Of a stretch of DNA of 64,000 nt, positions 1 to 8,410 are shown piece after piece. Source of the DNA: Bacteroidota bacterium. Its GTDB lineage: Bacteria > Bacteroidota > JABWAT01. A program made the translations under genes and the position numbers. Numbering within the stretch: position 1 is the first letter of the stretch; each line of letters begins with the position of its first letter. Where the stretch lies: contig JAIUNL010000002.1 of the NCBI GenBank assembly GCA_020161835.1, forward strand, positions 124,001 through 188,000, read 5' to 3'. The notes under the pieces were generated by a model. That model did no database searches. It had not been told where the DNA came from and saw only the letters and a list, made by a program, of their open reading frames with translations.

Positions 1-41
1 TGCATAATTAGCGGATAATGTTACATCTTTCACACATTGAC

Positions 42-83
42 GGTAATGGTTAATTATCAATGGTGAATGATTAACGTGGAATG
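42..83. repeat. Degenerate 7-bp tandem array (CATTnnn type)
   Basis: Six consecutive heptamers fit a phase starting at 42: GGTAATG, GTTAATT, ATCAATG, GTGAATG, ATTAACG, TGGAATG. On the other strand these read CATTACC, AATTAAC, CATTGAT, CATTCAC, CGTTAAT, CATTCCA. The same motif family recurs at 812-846 and 45983-46017. Confidence 0.55.
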
Positions 84-139
84 GAGAAGGAAATACATTC
101 AAAATATTTCCACTCTAAACGGGGTTGGATTTTCGCTTT

Positions 140-640
140 TTAATGAACGGTAACCCCGCTGGGGTTCCAATAATTCACATTTCTGGTTCGGGGGGGGGGA
201 ATCGTTGAATTTGAATGCTGCAATCAGGCTCCAGCGGAGCCAAATATTGGTAGAATAACAAAACAACCAAATCCCCCGCTCCGGCGGAGCGGAATAAACC
301 CTTCCTATCACACCAAATTGGTCAATAACCACATTCCGCCCTTCTGGGGCGGTGATTCTTTTTCATGGTCGGTTTTTCTACCAAAATTTCACCCCGCTGG
401 GGTGAGGACTATTTCGCATTTCCGTTTTGGGTTAAACGTCGAATTTGAATGCTGCAATCAGGCTCCAGCGGAGCCAAATATTGGTAGAATTACAAAACAA
501 CAAAATCCCCCGCTCCGACGGAGCGGAATAGACCCTTCCTATCACCCTAATTGGTCAATAACCACATTCCGCCCTTCTGGGGCGGTCATCGCATTCATGT
601 TTTTGTTTTCTACCAAGATTCCACCCCGCTGGGGTGAGGA
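140..640. repeat. Tandem duplication of a ~233-bp unit made of GC palindromes
   Basis: Positions 207-353 and 441-586 are nearly identical, and the following stretches (about 375-407 and 605-639) match as well, giving a period of about 233 bp. Each unit contains four short palindromes: GGCTCCAGCGGAGCC, CCGCTCCGGCGGAGCGG (one base different in copy 2), CCGCCCTTCTGGGGCGG and CACCCCGCTGGGGTG. The last palindrome also occurs around 30762-30776. The structure suggests a non-coding intergenic palindromic element rather than a gene. Confidence 0.8.
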
Positions 641-811
641 AACCCAAATTCCGTATTTTTTTTTCAAATAATTGTATTTATCCTGTTCATCCTGAATATC
701 CATGTTAAAAAATGCATTTTCATTTCCGCCCCGGCACTTCGAGAGCCTCACCGGTGCTATCCAAGGCTTCGCCATGGGCAGGTAAACATGTAACCCCTTC
801 GGGATTCGAAA

Positions 812-846
812 ATTCATTTACCATTAACCATTTAACAATTATAATT
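812..846. repeat. Degenerate 7-bp tandem array (nACCATT type)
   Basis: Five heptamers in phase: ATTCATT, TACCATT, AACCATT, TAACAAT, TATAATT. It shares its motif with the array at 45983-46017 and, in reverse complement, with 42-83. Confidence 0.5.
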
Positions 847-935
847 AACCTTTTCCCCAATTCGATTTTTATTGATGTCATTTGTAACTTTCGGGATTTA
901 ATACCGTGTAATTAAATAAATTCAGCGGGGGTTAT

Positions 936-3389
936 ATGACTGGAAAACAAAACAGGATACATCCTGGATTAATCCTGGCCGCATTGGCCGGATTGATTCT
1001 TACTTTCTTAACCGCCGAACACTTCATACCCTTCAACTCTTTCCCCAATTCAATCACCCGATCTGATGCTATTTCAATCTCACGGGATTACCTGAAAAAG
1101 AAAGGCTATCCGGTTGATCAATATGAGTCAACCGCCTGGGTAACTGACACTGACAACCACCGTCTAGCCTGGAAGTACACATCCTATGACCGGGCCAATG
1201 AACTTACCGATTCAGCAACTCATGGCCTTTTTAGCGCAAGATGGCAAACCTACTTCTACCAGAATGTGAATCAGAGTGCACCCCAACGTAAATTTTATTT
1301 ATTTCTTGATGGAACTGGCAAAGTTACCGGATTCAGTTTCGTGCTTTATGAAAAAATTGAAAATGCAGAATTCGGAAACCCAAATCTTGAACAAATTGAA
1401 GCAAGAAAAATTTTCGATCAGTTTCTTTCTGCTGATGGATTGGACACGACCGGATTTGCAACAATTGAGGCAAGCAGTGTACATCAGGAAAAGCGGACCC
1501 AGCATACTTTTAAACTTCAGAAACCATTCCCTGAACTTGAATCAAAACTTCAGATTTACGGAATGGTTTCAGGAAGTGAACTTACTGTTGTTGTTTATGA
1601 GCTCATTCCACCTGAAAAGTTTTCGTCTGAAAAGGCGGACTTTCAAGGAATTGGTTTTCTTATTTTTCTGGGATCTGTTGTCATCTTTTTCTTTGTCCTG
1701 ATTTTACAGCTTGGTGTTTTTCTTAAAAAGTACCACGAAGGTGAAGTCGGTGTAAAAACTGCCGGAACACTTTTCTGGATTATGCTTATTGTGAGCAGTT
1801 TTGTCAGTCTGAGTAAATTCCCTGTGGCGGGTTACGGATTTGGCTTTGGTGAACTTTCATACACCTGGGTTTCAATTGTCACCCTGGTCATCAAACTGTT
1901 GATTTTCAATCCGCTTTATGCTCTGGCTGTATTTTCAGCCTGGAGTATCGGTGAATCTTACCTCAGAGAATCTCACAGCGATAAACTTGCTGCACTTGAC
2001 GGCCTCATCAACAAGCAATGGGCCAATCTGCATTTTGCTGTTTCAGTTGCACGGGGTTACCTGGCCGGATTTATCGGACTTGGACTTCTGTTTCTTTCAG
2101 GATGGATTTCAGTCACTCTCACTGGCGGAACCAATAATCTTACCTTTTATCAGGATGTCCTTCCGGTTTATGCACCTTTCGCAACACCGTTCATTGTTGG
2201 GATTTACTACAGTTTGCTTGGCGAACTGATGTTCAGATTATTCGGGAATCTTTACCTGACCCGCTTACTAAAAAATAAATGGATTGCCGGGCTGATCTCT
2301 GCCCTTTTATGGGCGGCTTTCTCACAAGTCTTCTGGGGAATGAACTTTTTCATAGAACCCCTGTGGATTTCATTTGCAATTCCCTTTCTGATCGGATTTT
2401 ATCTCAATCTGGTTTTCTGGAAAACTGATATTTTATCAACAGTAATTGCAAGTTTTACTATTTCCGGCGGAATATCCATGATTCCGCTTTTAGCATCTTC
2501 CGGACCTGTTTACACACTCTATTCAATTCTTGCTCTTCTGTTAATGGCCATTCCTGCTTTTCTGATGATTGCCGGTTTTATCACGAAAAAGAAGTTTACC
2601 TATAACCCTGATACAACCCCTGCCCACATCAGAAGAATTACTGAACGGGTTAGAATGGTTAAAGAACTTGAAATTGCCCGTCAGGTTCAGATGAAACTGC
2701 TTCCGAAAAGAAGTCCGGATATAAAAGGGTTTGATATTGCAGGGATTTGCATACCGGCACTTGAAGTTGGTGGTGATTACTATGACTTTATAGACATTCC
2801 AAACGGAAATATTGGAATTGCCGTTGGCGATGTTTCAGGAAAAGGATTGCCTGCAGCAATTTACATGACTTTGACAAAGGGAATTGTACAGTCTCACGCT
2901 GATGAATTCATTTCACCTTCAGTAGTTTTGTCGAAAGTGAATCAGCTTTTGTACAAATCCATTGAAAAAGGAAATTTCGTCAGCATGTTTTACGCCATTC
3001 TAAACCTTGAAACGAAGAAAATGGTGCTGAGCAGAGCCGGTCACAATCCGGCTGTTTATCTTTTTAAAGATGAACAGGTAAAAAACCTTAAACCCAGCGG
3101 ATTGGCGTTAGGACTTGAAAAAGGTGAACTGTTTGACAAAGTGATCCGTGACGAAGAAGTTCAGTTGGTTTCGGGAGATGTGGTTGTCTTTTACACCGAT
3201 GGGTACACAGAAGCCATGAATGAAAAGAAGGACGAATTTGGTGAAGACCGATTGATTTCCATTCTGAAGTCAACACGGCTTGAAACAGCAGAAAAAATGA
3301 TTTCTGCTATCAATAAGGAAATCAAAGGCTTTGCAGGATCGGCTCACCAGCATGATGACATGACGATGGTGGTTATAAAGGTGCTTTGA
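936..3389 (+). CDS. SpoIIE-type PP2C phosphatase with N-terminal membrane (CPBP-like) domain
   Basis: An 817-residue membrane serine phosphatase regulator. A first hydrophobic segment (about residues 10-30) is followed by an extracytoplasmic region to about 240. Then comes a block of about eight membrane segments that resembles a CPBP/Abi intramembrane protease. The usual EExxxR is reduced to GELMFR near residue 430, and I do not see the later histidine motif, so protease activity is doubtful. The C-terminal SpoIIE/PP2C domain (about 570-817) looks intact: a linker helix EIARQVQMKLLP, GGDYYDF near 612, GDVSGKG near 631, YTDGYTEA near 752 and HDDMTMV near 805, which supply the metal-binding aspartates. 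Family members dephosphorylate serine on STAS-domain anti-sigma-factor antagonists (partner switching). The ATG has a G-rich site just upstream. It converges on the NarL-type regulator. Confidence 0.93.
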   Translation: MTGKQNRIHPGLILAALAGLILTFLTAEHFIPFNSFPNSITRSDAISISRDYLKKKGYPVDQYESTAWVTDTDNHRLAWKYTSYDRANELTDSATHGLFSARWQTYFYQNVNQSAPQRKFYLFLDGTGKVTGFSFVLYEKIENAEFGNPNLEQIEARKIFDQFLSADGLDTTGFATIEASSVHQEKRTQHTFKLQKPFPELESKLQIYGMVSGSELTVVVYELIPPEKFSSEKADFQGIGFLIFLGSVVIFFFVLILQLGVFLKKYHEGEVGVKTAGTLFWIMLIVSSFVSLSKFPVAGYGFGFGELSYTWVSIVTLVIKLLIFNPLYALAVFSAWSIGESYLRESHSDKLAALDGLINKQWANLHFAVSVARGYLAGFIGLGLLFLSGWISVTLTGGTNNLTFYQDVLPVYAPFATPFIVGIYYSLLGELMFRLFGNLYLTRLLKNKWIAGLISALLWAAFSQVFWGMNFFIEPLWISFAIPFLIGFYLNLVFWKTDILSTVIASFTISGGISMIPLLASSGPVYTLYSILALLLMAIPAFLMIAGFITKKKFTYNPDTTPAHIRRITERVRMVKELEIARQVQMKLLPKRSPDIKGFDIAGICIPALEVGGDYYDFIDIPNGNIGIAVGDVSGKGLPAAIYMTLTKGIVQSHADEFISPSVVLSKVNQLLYKSIEKGNFVSMFYAILNLETKKMVLSRAGHNPAVYLFKDEQVKNLKPSGLALGLEKGELFDKVIRDEEVQLVSGDVVVFYTDGYTEAMNEKKDEFGEDRLISILKSTRLETAEKMISAINKEIKGFAGSAHQHDDMTMVVIKVL

Positions 3390-3419
3390 GACCGAATGAC
3401 TGGTTTAATTCACAATGAA

Positions 3420-4097
3420 TCAGTTATCCGGTTTTTTTAAATGGCTCCCTTTGACAACTATTTTTTTCTCAAGGGCATATCTTACCAATTCGGCTGTTTT
3501 ATGAATTCCAAGCTTTTTCATCAGGTTATTTCTGTGAGTCCCGATTGTTTTTTCACTCAAATTCATTTTTTCAGCAATTTCTTTTGATGAGTATCCTTCA
3601 GCAATTAGTGTCAAAACCTCTTTTTCCCTGCCGGTAATGGATTGCTTTTTTAATTTAACCGGATTTTTTTTCAACTGCAGGTACTCGTTTATCATTTTCC
3701 CGGATATCGATGGACTCAAATATTTAAATCCGCTCAGAACCGAATTAACTGCAAGCTTAAATTCTTCCAAGGGGGCATCTTTTCTCAGAAAGCCATGAGC
3801 CCCGGCTTCCAGAGCTAAAAAAAAGTAATCCTCCGGATCATTCAGGGTAATAATAATGATTTTCGTGAGGGGTTTACTTTTAAGAATCTGGTAGCAAGCC
3901 TCAATTCCATTTAAATGGGGCATGGTTATATCAAGAAAAACAAGATGCGGTTCGAGTTCTATCACTTTGTTTACAGTTTCAATACCGTTGGAGGTTTCGC
4001 AAACAAACTGAAAATCTGTATTCGCTGAAAGCACCTGTTTAATTCCCATTCGTGTTATTGCATGATCATCCGCAATAAGAATTTTTATTTTTGTCAT
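3420..4097 (-). CDS. NarL/FixJ-family response regulator
   Basis: A 225-residue two-domain response regulator. The receiver domain (about 1-120) keeps the acidic pair D10/D11, the phospho-acceptor D56 in FLDITMP, T84 and K106. The C-terminal LuxR-type helix-turn-helix (about 152-212) starts ITGREKEVLTLIAEGYSSKE, the family signature, and ends with a short basic tail. It should bind DNA as a phosphorylated dimer. No cognate kinase is adjacent: the convergent neighbour is a phosphatase, and the nearest kinase lies beyond the divergent gene at 4468. The gap between stops at 3390-3419 has no clear hairpin. Confidence 0.95.
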   Translation of the reverse strand: MTKIKILIADDHAITRMGIKQVLSANTDFQFVCETSNGIETVNKVIELEPHLVFLDITMPHLNGIEACYQILKSKPLTKIIIITLNDPEDYFFLALEAGAHGFLRKDAPLEEFKLAVNSVLSGFKYLSPSISGKMINEYLQLKKNPVKLKKQSITGREKEVLTLIAEGYSSKEIAEKMNLSEKTIGTHRNNLMKKLGIHKTAELVRYALEKKIVVKGSHLKKPDN

Positions 4098-4467
4098 GGC
4101 AACACCTAACCTTTTTGGGTAACTTACTGTAAATGTGCAATTTAATGGTTGAAATTTAAACTGCTGAGGATAGATTTTTACTTAAATCAGCAGTTTTCCT
4201 CAAATTACTCTCTTTATTACTCTATCCTGACACTCTTGTTTTCGTAACATCAAAAAAAACAAAAAAATCCCACTTTTTCATCTAAGGTGAATCATGTATT
4301 TTTTTTTGTTTTCCGGATAGTCAAACCTATTTATTTTGATCATATCCTTTTTATTATTAATCACTTACAAAACTTTTTTAATCATAGCTGTCATGTTTGC
4401 ATTTGGCGCCATCAACTTTTACTATTTGAAGTAACCCTCTCAATTCAATTAGTAAAAAAGGACTTTT
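4098..4467. other. Divergent intergenic region, no gene seen
   Basis: An AT-rich gap between the NarL-type regulator (minus) and the small secreted protein (plus). It must contain both promoters, but no convincing boxes, hairpins or small genes stand out. A frame from 4287 overlaps the next gene out of phase and looks like chance. Confidence 0.6.
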
Positions 4468-4914
4468 ATGAAACCGATCGTTTTTTCACTTTGCTTGATC
4501 CTTGCAGGATTTTCACCTGGATTTAGTCAGGTTGCCGGTACTTTTTATAGTTCTGGCGATGCGAATGAAATTTATGGACCTGTTTTAAAATCATATGAAA
4601 TTGAACCTCTAGTTCTTCAGCAAATTGTATCTCTTGCTGAGAAAGAAGGGAATCGAATCTGGTTTTTTTACGATGAAAATGGCAGCAGTTTCATAATCTC
4701 AGGAAGAGCAAAAACAGTTTTATTTACAACAGGGAATTCAACTTTTGATGGTAAACTTGGCAGGGTTTTCGATGTAATAAAAGTGCAGACTTTATTAAAC
4801 AAGCATCCCGGAAAACTGGTAAATTTACAATTACGGCAGAATGGTGTATTTTCATTGGAAACAGATGGTGAAGTGCTTGAGCGTGGATTAATGTGCCCCC
4901 CATTTTGTGAATAA
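4468..4914 (+). CDS. Small secreted protein of unknown function
   Basis: 148 residues. The N-terminus is a typical signal peptide (Lys at position 2, hydrophobic to about 18, cleavage likely after GFSQ), so the product is periplasmic or secreted. The mature part has no domain I recognise, and it ends in a Cys-containing CPPFCE tail. The ATG at 4468 is preceded by AAAAAGGA at good spacing, which favours it over a longer frame upstream. It is followed 61 bp later by the membrane protein/kinase/receiver genes in the same direction, so it may be the first gene of that unit. Function unknown. Confidence 0.8.
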   Translation: MKPIVFSLCLILAGFSPGFSQVAGTFYSSGDANEIYGPVLKSYEIEPLVLQQIVSLAEKEGNRIWFFYDENGSSFIISGRAKTVLFTTGNSTFDGKLGRVFDVIKVQTLLNKHPGKLVNLQLRQNGVFSLETDGEVLERGLMCPPFCE

Positions 4915-4975
4915 GTCATTTCCGGGTTCATTTCTACCCATAATTTTAACCTAATTTTTTCTCTTCGTTAAGAAT

Positions 4976-5824
4976 ATGTTGCCATACACCCTTTTTTATT
5001 TAGCAACTATTCTGGTTTGCGTTGGCATTTACCAGATTTCAAAAAAAACTAAAAACGGCCTTTTTCTTTTTTCATTGATGTTTATCCCTGTCATACTTTT
5101 ATTGGCTGGTGTTTTGCTTTCTGGTTTGGTTAAGGATATTCGTTATGGGGTATCCATGATCAGTTTTGCAATGTGGACTGTCTTATGGTTCTTCCAGGAC
5201 AGGCAGAAGGATGGTCTTTTCTTTATGCCTTTTTCAATCTATTATCTTGGGTTGATGCCATTAACATTGTTGACTCTTGATTTTCCCAGTTTTTCAGCCA
5301 ATAACCCTGAATTAAAAGGGATTCGCATTTTTCTGTCGAATAACCTGATGATGCTGATTTCACCAGTTGTAACCTTTTCACTGGTTAAAATGATCAGCGA
5401 TGTTTCTGGTAAAATAACATTTATTCCAATCTGGTTATCTGGGTTTATTTCTCTTTCAGCCATTGTCCTTTCGCAATTTTTTAATGATCACCTTGTTTTA
5501 CCCTCGGCCAATATTCTTATTGATCTGGTTTGGCTGGTTCTTATTGTCAGACTTTTAACTGTTGAGTTTTTATCAGAATACAAAATTTCGTTTAACCGGC
5601 TCGGACTTCTTACTCTTGTCTTAATGATGCTTATTGATGACTTCAGCCTAATTTTTGATACACTTGGAAGTTGGCTCGGGCTGCCTTCTGTGGGAAAGGA
5701 AAATTCTTATGTGCGTTTTTATCTTAATCAATTACCACAGCTTTTCATACTCAGCTATTATTTTATTGATTTCAGAGTTAGACAAAGATTTGGTTTTAAG
5801 CTGGCAAAACCCAATCTGGATTAG
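4976..5824 (+). CDS. Polytopic membrane protein, probable sensor partner
   Basis: 282 residues, almost entirely hydrophobic, with about eight predicted membrane spans and very short loops. No enzymatic motif is seen. Its 3' end overlaps the start of the histidine kinase gene, and a receiver gene follows. The most economical reading is that it supplies the membrane sensing part of a split sensor kinase, like MHYT or 7TM modules usually fused to kinases, but the family is not recognised. The partner role is inferred from gene order alone. Confidence 0.8.
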   Translation: MLPYTLFYLATILVCVGIYQISKKTKNGLFLFSLMFIPVILLLAGVLLSGLVKDIRYGVSMISFAMWTVLWFFQDRQKDGLFFMPFSIYYLGLMPLTLLTLDFPSFSANNPELKGIRIFLSNNLMMLISPVVTFSLVKMISDVSGKITFIPIWLSGFISLSAIVLSQFFNDHLVLPSANILIDLVWLVLIVRLLTVEFLSEYKISFNRLGLLTLVLMMLIDDFSLIFDTLGSWLGLPSVGKENSYVRFYLNQLPQLFILSYYFIDFRVRQRFGFKLAKPNLD

Positions 5825-6695
5825 CCTGATTCTGATTCTTGTGGTCGTCATTCTGATTGTCAGTTTTTTAAAGTATATCATTTTTCCCCAACAACTCAGG
5901 CTATTTGATCAGTCAAGGCAAATTGAAAATCTGAATGATGAAAAACTGAAACTTTCTGTTAAAGTTACAGAACTCAGTACTCATCTTTCCCTTGAAAAAA
6001 TGCATCGGTCAAAACTGGAACAAGCCTATGATGGACTTCAGGCATCTGGCGATGCCAGTTATAAACGGCTTGATCGGGTTTTACATGATTTCAACAACAT
6101 AATTTCATCGCCCCTTCTTGCATTTAAATTCCTTGTTGCAAAAATCAGCGGACACCTTAAATCAGATTCCAATGAACTGGTTTCAACAGTTGATAAGGGT
6201 TTAACTGACCTGAAAGAATATGTTCCATTAATCCGGGAAGAATTCAAAAGTGGAGTAAAAAGGGGGAAATTCTGGGTTCTTGACGACCTTCTGCCAAAAT
6301 CTCAGATCATGGAAGATTACCTGAATATTGAAGTAAACGGAAACAGACAAATCCGGGTTTTTACACATAAGGAAAATTTAGAAGGTCTTATTTCAAATCT
6401 GAGTTCCAATGCACTCCGATATGGGTCAACGAAAATTACAATTAATATTTCAGAAAACGATAATTCTGTTTTTCTTCACCTTCTAAATAACGGCGAACCA
6501 TTGTCAGCGGAAGCCAGAGAAAAATTATTCAGAGTAAAATTTACAACTGGCGGGACCGGACATTCCTTTTCAACTTTAAATGACCTTAAGGCAGTTCATA
6601 GCGGACATGATGCATATGTTGACACCGGTTTTTTACCAGATCCCTTCACGGTGGGTCTCATAATCGTCCTCCCTAAATTTCAATTCAAAGAGTAG
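5790..6695 (+). CDS. Membrane-anchored histidine kinase
   Basis: About 301 residues if started at TTG 5790. An ATG at 5655 in the same frame would overlap the preceding gene by 170 bases and encode an unlikely N-terminus, so I prefer a start at TTG 5790 (or TTG 5766). The product has one membrane span (about residues 8-27) and a coiled-coil linker. The histidine box is LHDFNNIISSPL, with the candidate phospho-acceptor at about H99. A GHKL ATPase domain follows, with an N-box at NLSSNALRYG and a glycine loop TGGTGHSFS. The HDFNN and NNGEPLS sequences are variant forms. It probably phosphorylates the receiver protein encoded 61 bp downstream. No ribosome site decides the start. Confidence 0.8.
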   Translation: MVLSWQNPIWISLILILVVVILIVSFLKYIIFPQQLRLFDQSRQIENLNDEKLKLSVKVTELSTHLSLEKMHRSKLEQAYDGLQASGDASYKRLDRVLHDFNNIISSPLLAFKFLVAKISGHLKSDSNELVSTVDKGLTDLKEYVPLIREEFKSGVKRGKFWVLDDLLPKSQIMEDYLNIEVNGNRQIRVFTHKENLEGLISNLSSNALRYGSTKITINISENDNSVFLHLLNNGEPLSAEAREKLFRVKFTTGGTGHSFSTLNDLKAVHSGHDAYVDTGFLPDPFTVGLIIVLPKFQFKE

Positions 6696-6756
6696 GTCAA
6701 TTTAGATTTTGCATCCTTAAAAACAACCTGTCTCAGAAATAAACCGGGCTATATAA

Positions 6757-7155
6757 ATGAGAAAAACACTACTGATCGTTGAAGATGAAAAACGGATGCT
6801 CATTTTGCTGAAATTACTTTTCACATCAAATGGATTTGAGGTATTAACTGCAAAGGATGGTGAAGAGGGGTTAAATGTTTTTATTAAAAACAACGCAAAA
6901 ATAAGTATGGTCATTTCTGATATCGGACTTCCGAAACTTACTGGTGAAGCCATGTTCATTGAAATGAAAAAGGTAAATCAAGATGTAAAACTCATTTTTA
7001 CCAGTGGGAATGTTGAGCCCCTCGAAAAATCAACCCTTTTAAAAAAAGGCGTATCAGACTTTTTTAGTAAACCTTATGACCCGGAACATTTACTTAAAAA
7101 AGTGAAGGAAATTACCGGCACCTCCCCAGATAAAATACAACATGAATCCCGATAG
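6757..7155 (+). CDS. Single-domain response regulator (CheY-like receiver)
   Basis: 132 residues, a complete receiver domain with no output domain. Acidic pocket E9/D10, phospho-acceptor D55 (SDIGLP), T82 and K105 in the FSKPYD segment are all present. It sits directly after the kinase gene and probably forms a phosphorelay with it. Its output would be through protein contact, perhaps as an intermediate to another regulator. A short basic tail follows the fold. Confidence 0.92.
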   Translation: MRKTLLIVEDEKRMLILLKLLFTSNGFEVLTAKDGEEGLNVFIKNNAKISMVISDIGLPKLTGEAMFIEMKKVNQDVKLIFTSGNVEPLEKSTLLKKGVSDFFSKPYDPEHLLKKVKEITGTSPDKIQHESR

Positions 7156-7349
7156 AAAAAGAAATCCAAATTCAATTTGACTGCCTGGTTTTATTTGACA
7201 AGTTCCACTAAATATACATGAAATCATGTATTGTTTTAAAAAGTTATATTAGGGAACTTTGCATATTCAATCTCAAATGTACCGGGTATAAGGCAGGTTG
7301 AATTAAAATCAGAAACCAATCCATTCATTTTCTTTTTGGGAATAAAATT

Positions 7350-7667
7350 ATGTCTGGAACGATTAAAATTGGAGTTGCCGGTGAAAGTGCCGTGGTAAAA
7401 GATCTAACTGATCATGGTTTCAAAATTGATTTCTGGAATCCTGAACTGCCTGGATTAAATAAAATTGAAGCCACAAAGCAGAAAACAAAAATCCTCGTTC
7501 ATGTAAGGGCGGCAGTATTACCCGAAAACCCAAGTTTAATTTCAAGTGAAGAGGAAAATCGAATTAAATCACATGCCTCAAAAATAGAAGCCATCGCCTA
7601 TGAAGCGAGGGTCCAACTTGACTACTTTCTGAATTCTATTGCAATTATTTACCGCATCTTGTATTAA
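7350..7667 (+). CDS. Small protein, possible restriction-endonuclease-like fold
   Basis: 105 residues. The pattern GESAVVKDLTDHGFKIDFWN, followed by a strand KILVHVRAAV and a segment of charged helices, recalls the PD-(D/E)XK (AHJR/Mrr-like) nuclease layout: helix, strand, strand, helix. The usual catalytic E-x-K is replaced by V-x-R in VHVRAA, so activity is doubtful. This is a weak fold impression, not an assignment. The ATG has GGGA upstream. It stands alone at the left edge of the accessory island. Confidence 0.65.
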   Translation: MSGTIKIGVAGESAVVKDLTDHGFKIDFWNPELPGLNKIEATKQKTKILVHVRAAVLPENPSLISSEEENRIKSHASKIEAIAYEARVQLDYFLNSIAIIYRILY

Positions 7668-8068
7668 TCCCCATCTTCCATTAAATAAGTTTCCTGAGGT
7701 TCATTAAAGGAGAATTTAAAACCTTTTTGACCCAAAGAGTCTTTTAAACAGGGATATTCAGGACTCGCAGAATAAAATGCGAATGGTTAATGAATTTTGT
7801 CTTGAACCCCGAAGGGGTGATATGTTTGGAGCCCCGGGTGGCAACCCGGGGTAAGGTTATAAGAAGATAAACCCGCCCGGCCACAACCCTTTTTGAAACC
7901 GAAATTCTTTATCCAAGCGGAAGGGAAATACGTTTTTAACCACAGAAAAAACGGAAATGAAATGCATTCAATCAAAGGTATTCAGGATAGGCAGGATGAA
8001 ATACGAATGGTGTGTGGGAATTGAAATTTGAAAATGTGACACCTTCCCTTAACTCAGTCAACCTCATT
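7668..8068. other. Intergenic region with palindromic element
   Basis: No gene is supported. It contains one copy of the composite palindromic element described separately (7805-7888) and otherwise low-complexity AT-rich sequence. It marks the left boundary of the accessory island. Confidence 0.6.
7805..7888 (-). repeat. Composite palindromic intergenic element, left copy (inverted)
   Basis: Read on the minus strand the order is GTGGCCGGGCGGG, then the palindrome ACCCCGGGTTG/CCACCCGGGGCT, then CACCCCTTCGGGGT. The same three parts in the same order occur on the plus strand at 30691-30776 and 31121-31203. The left copy is therefore inverted relative to the two right copies, with the defence island between them. 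Confidence 0.75.
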
Positions 8069-8374
8069 TTAAGGAAAATACATTTTTTTATGAAAGCAAT
8101 TTTCGTTGTTAACATCATCAATAAAACGACGCACCAGTTTAATCACAATCGGATCATTAGAAAAACCATTCATCATTTCGGAGTGTGTGCCCTTCTTGTC
8201 TTCCCAAATATAGGGCAACGGTGGTAATTCCCGAAAACCCAGATAAATCAGATCCTGATCGAGTAAATCCATCTTTATATCAGACAGGTCGATTCTTGCT
8301 TTACCCAGATCGGTTTTCAATTCAAGCATGGCATGATGCTGGCGATAAATGCAAATGGCGGAGTATACTTTCAT
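8069..8374 (-). CDS. Hypothetical protein, doubtful
   Basis: 101 residues, starting MKVYSAICIYRQHHAMLELK, with a proline-rich centre (RELPPLPYIWEDKKG) and a charged C-terminal helix. No family is recognised and no ribosome site is visible before the ATG. Composition looks protein-like rather than repeat-derived. It precedes no obvious partner. It may be a real small gene or a fragment of a decayed one. Confidence 0.35.
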   Translation of the reverse strand: MKVYSAICIYRQHHAMLELKTDLGKARIDLSDIKMDLLDQDLIYLGFRELPPLPYIWEDKKGTHSEMMNGFSNDPIVIKLVRRFIDDVNNENCFHKKMYFP

Positions 8375-8410
8375 ACGGTTATTTTAAACAGGAAGGAAAG
8401 TGCAACTATG

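Larger units (their letters stand above)
1..935. other. Non-coding region rich in palindromic repeats
   Basis: No credible gene is seen in these 935 bases. The short reading frames that can be drawn here are built from GC-rich palindromes and read the same repeats in several frames, with no ribosome site or recognisable domain. The stretch holds two 7-bp tandem arrays (42-83 and 812-846) and a tandem pair of about 233-bp palindromic units (140-640). It leads into the SpoIIE-type phosphatase gene, whose promoter probably lies in 850-930, but I see no clear -33/-7 boxes. Confidence 0.75.

Noticed and set aside
207-586. Possible CRISPR array from the repeated blocks at 207-353 and 441-586
   Set aside because: Only two units of about 150 bases with internal palindromes and no spacers of even size; no cas genes in the window.
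99-817. Several short frames on both strands in the leading repeat region
   Set aside because: They read through GC palindromes, overlap each other in different frames and have no ribosome site or domain. The region is better read as non-coding repeats.
4287-4526. 79-codon frame overlapping the small secreted protein
   Set aside because: It overlaps the signal-peptide gene out of phase and has no start support.
7214-7231. Palindrome ATACATGA/TCATGTAT upstream of the small gene at 7350
   Set aside because: One isolated AT-rich palindrome, without spacing or family support; could be chance.
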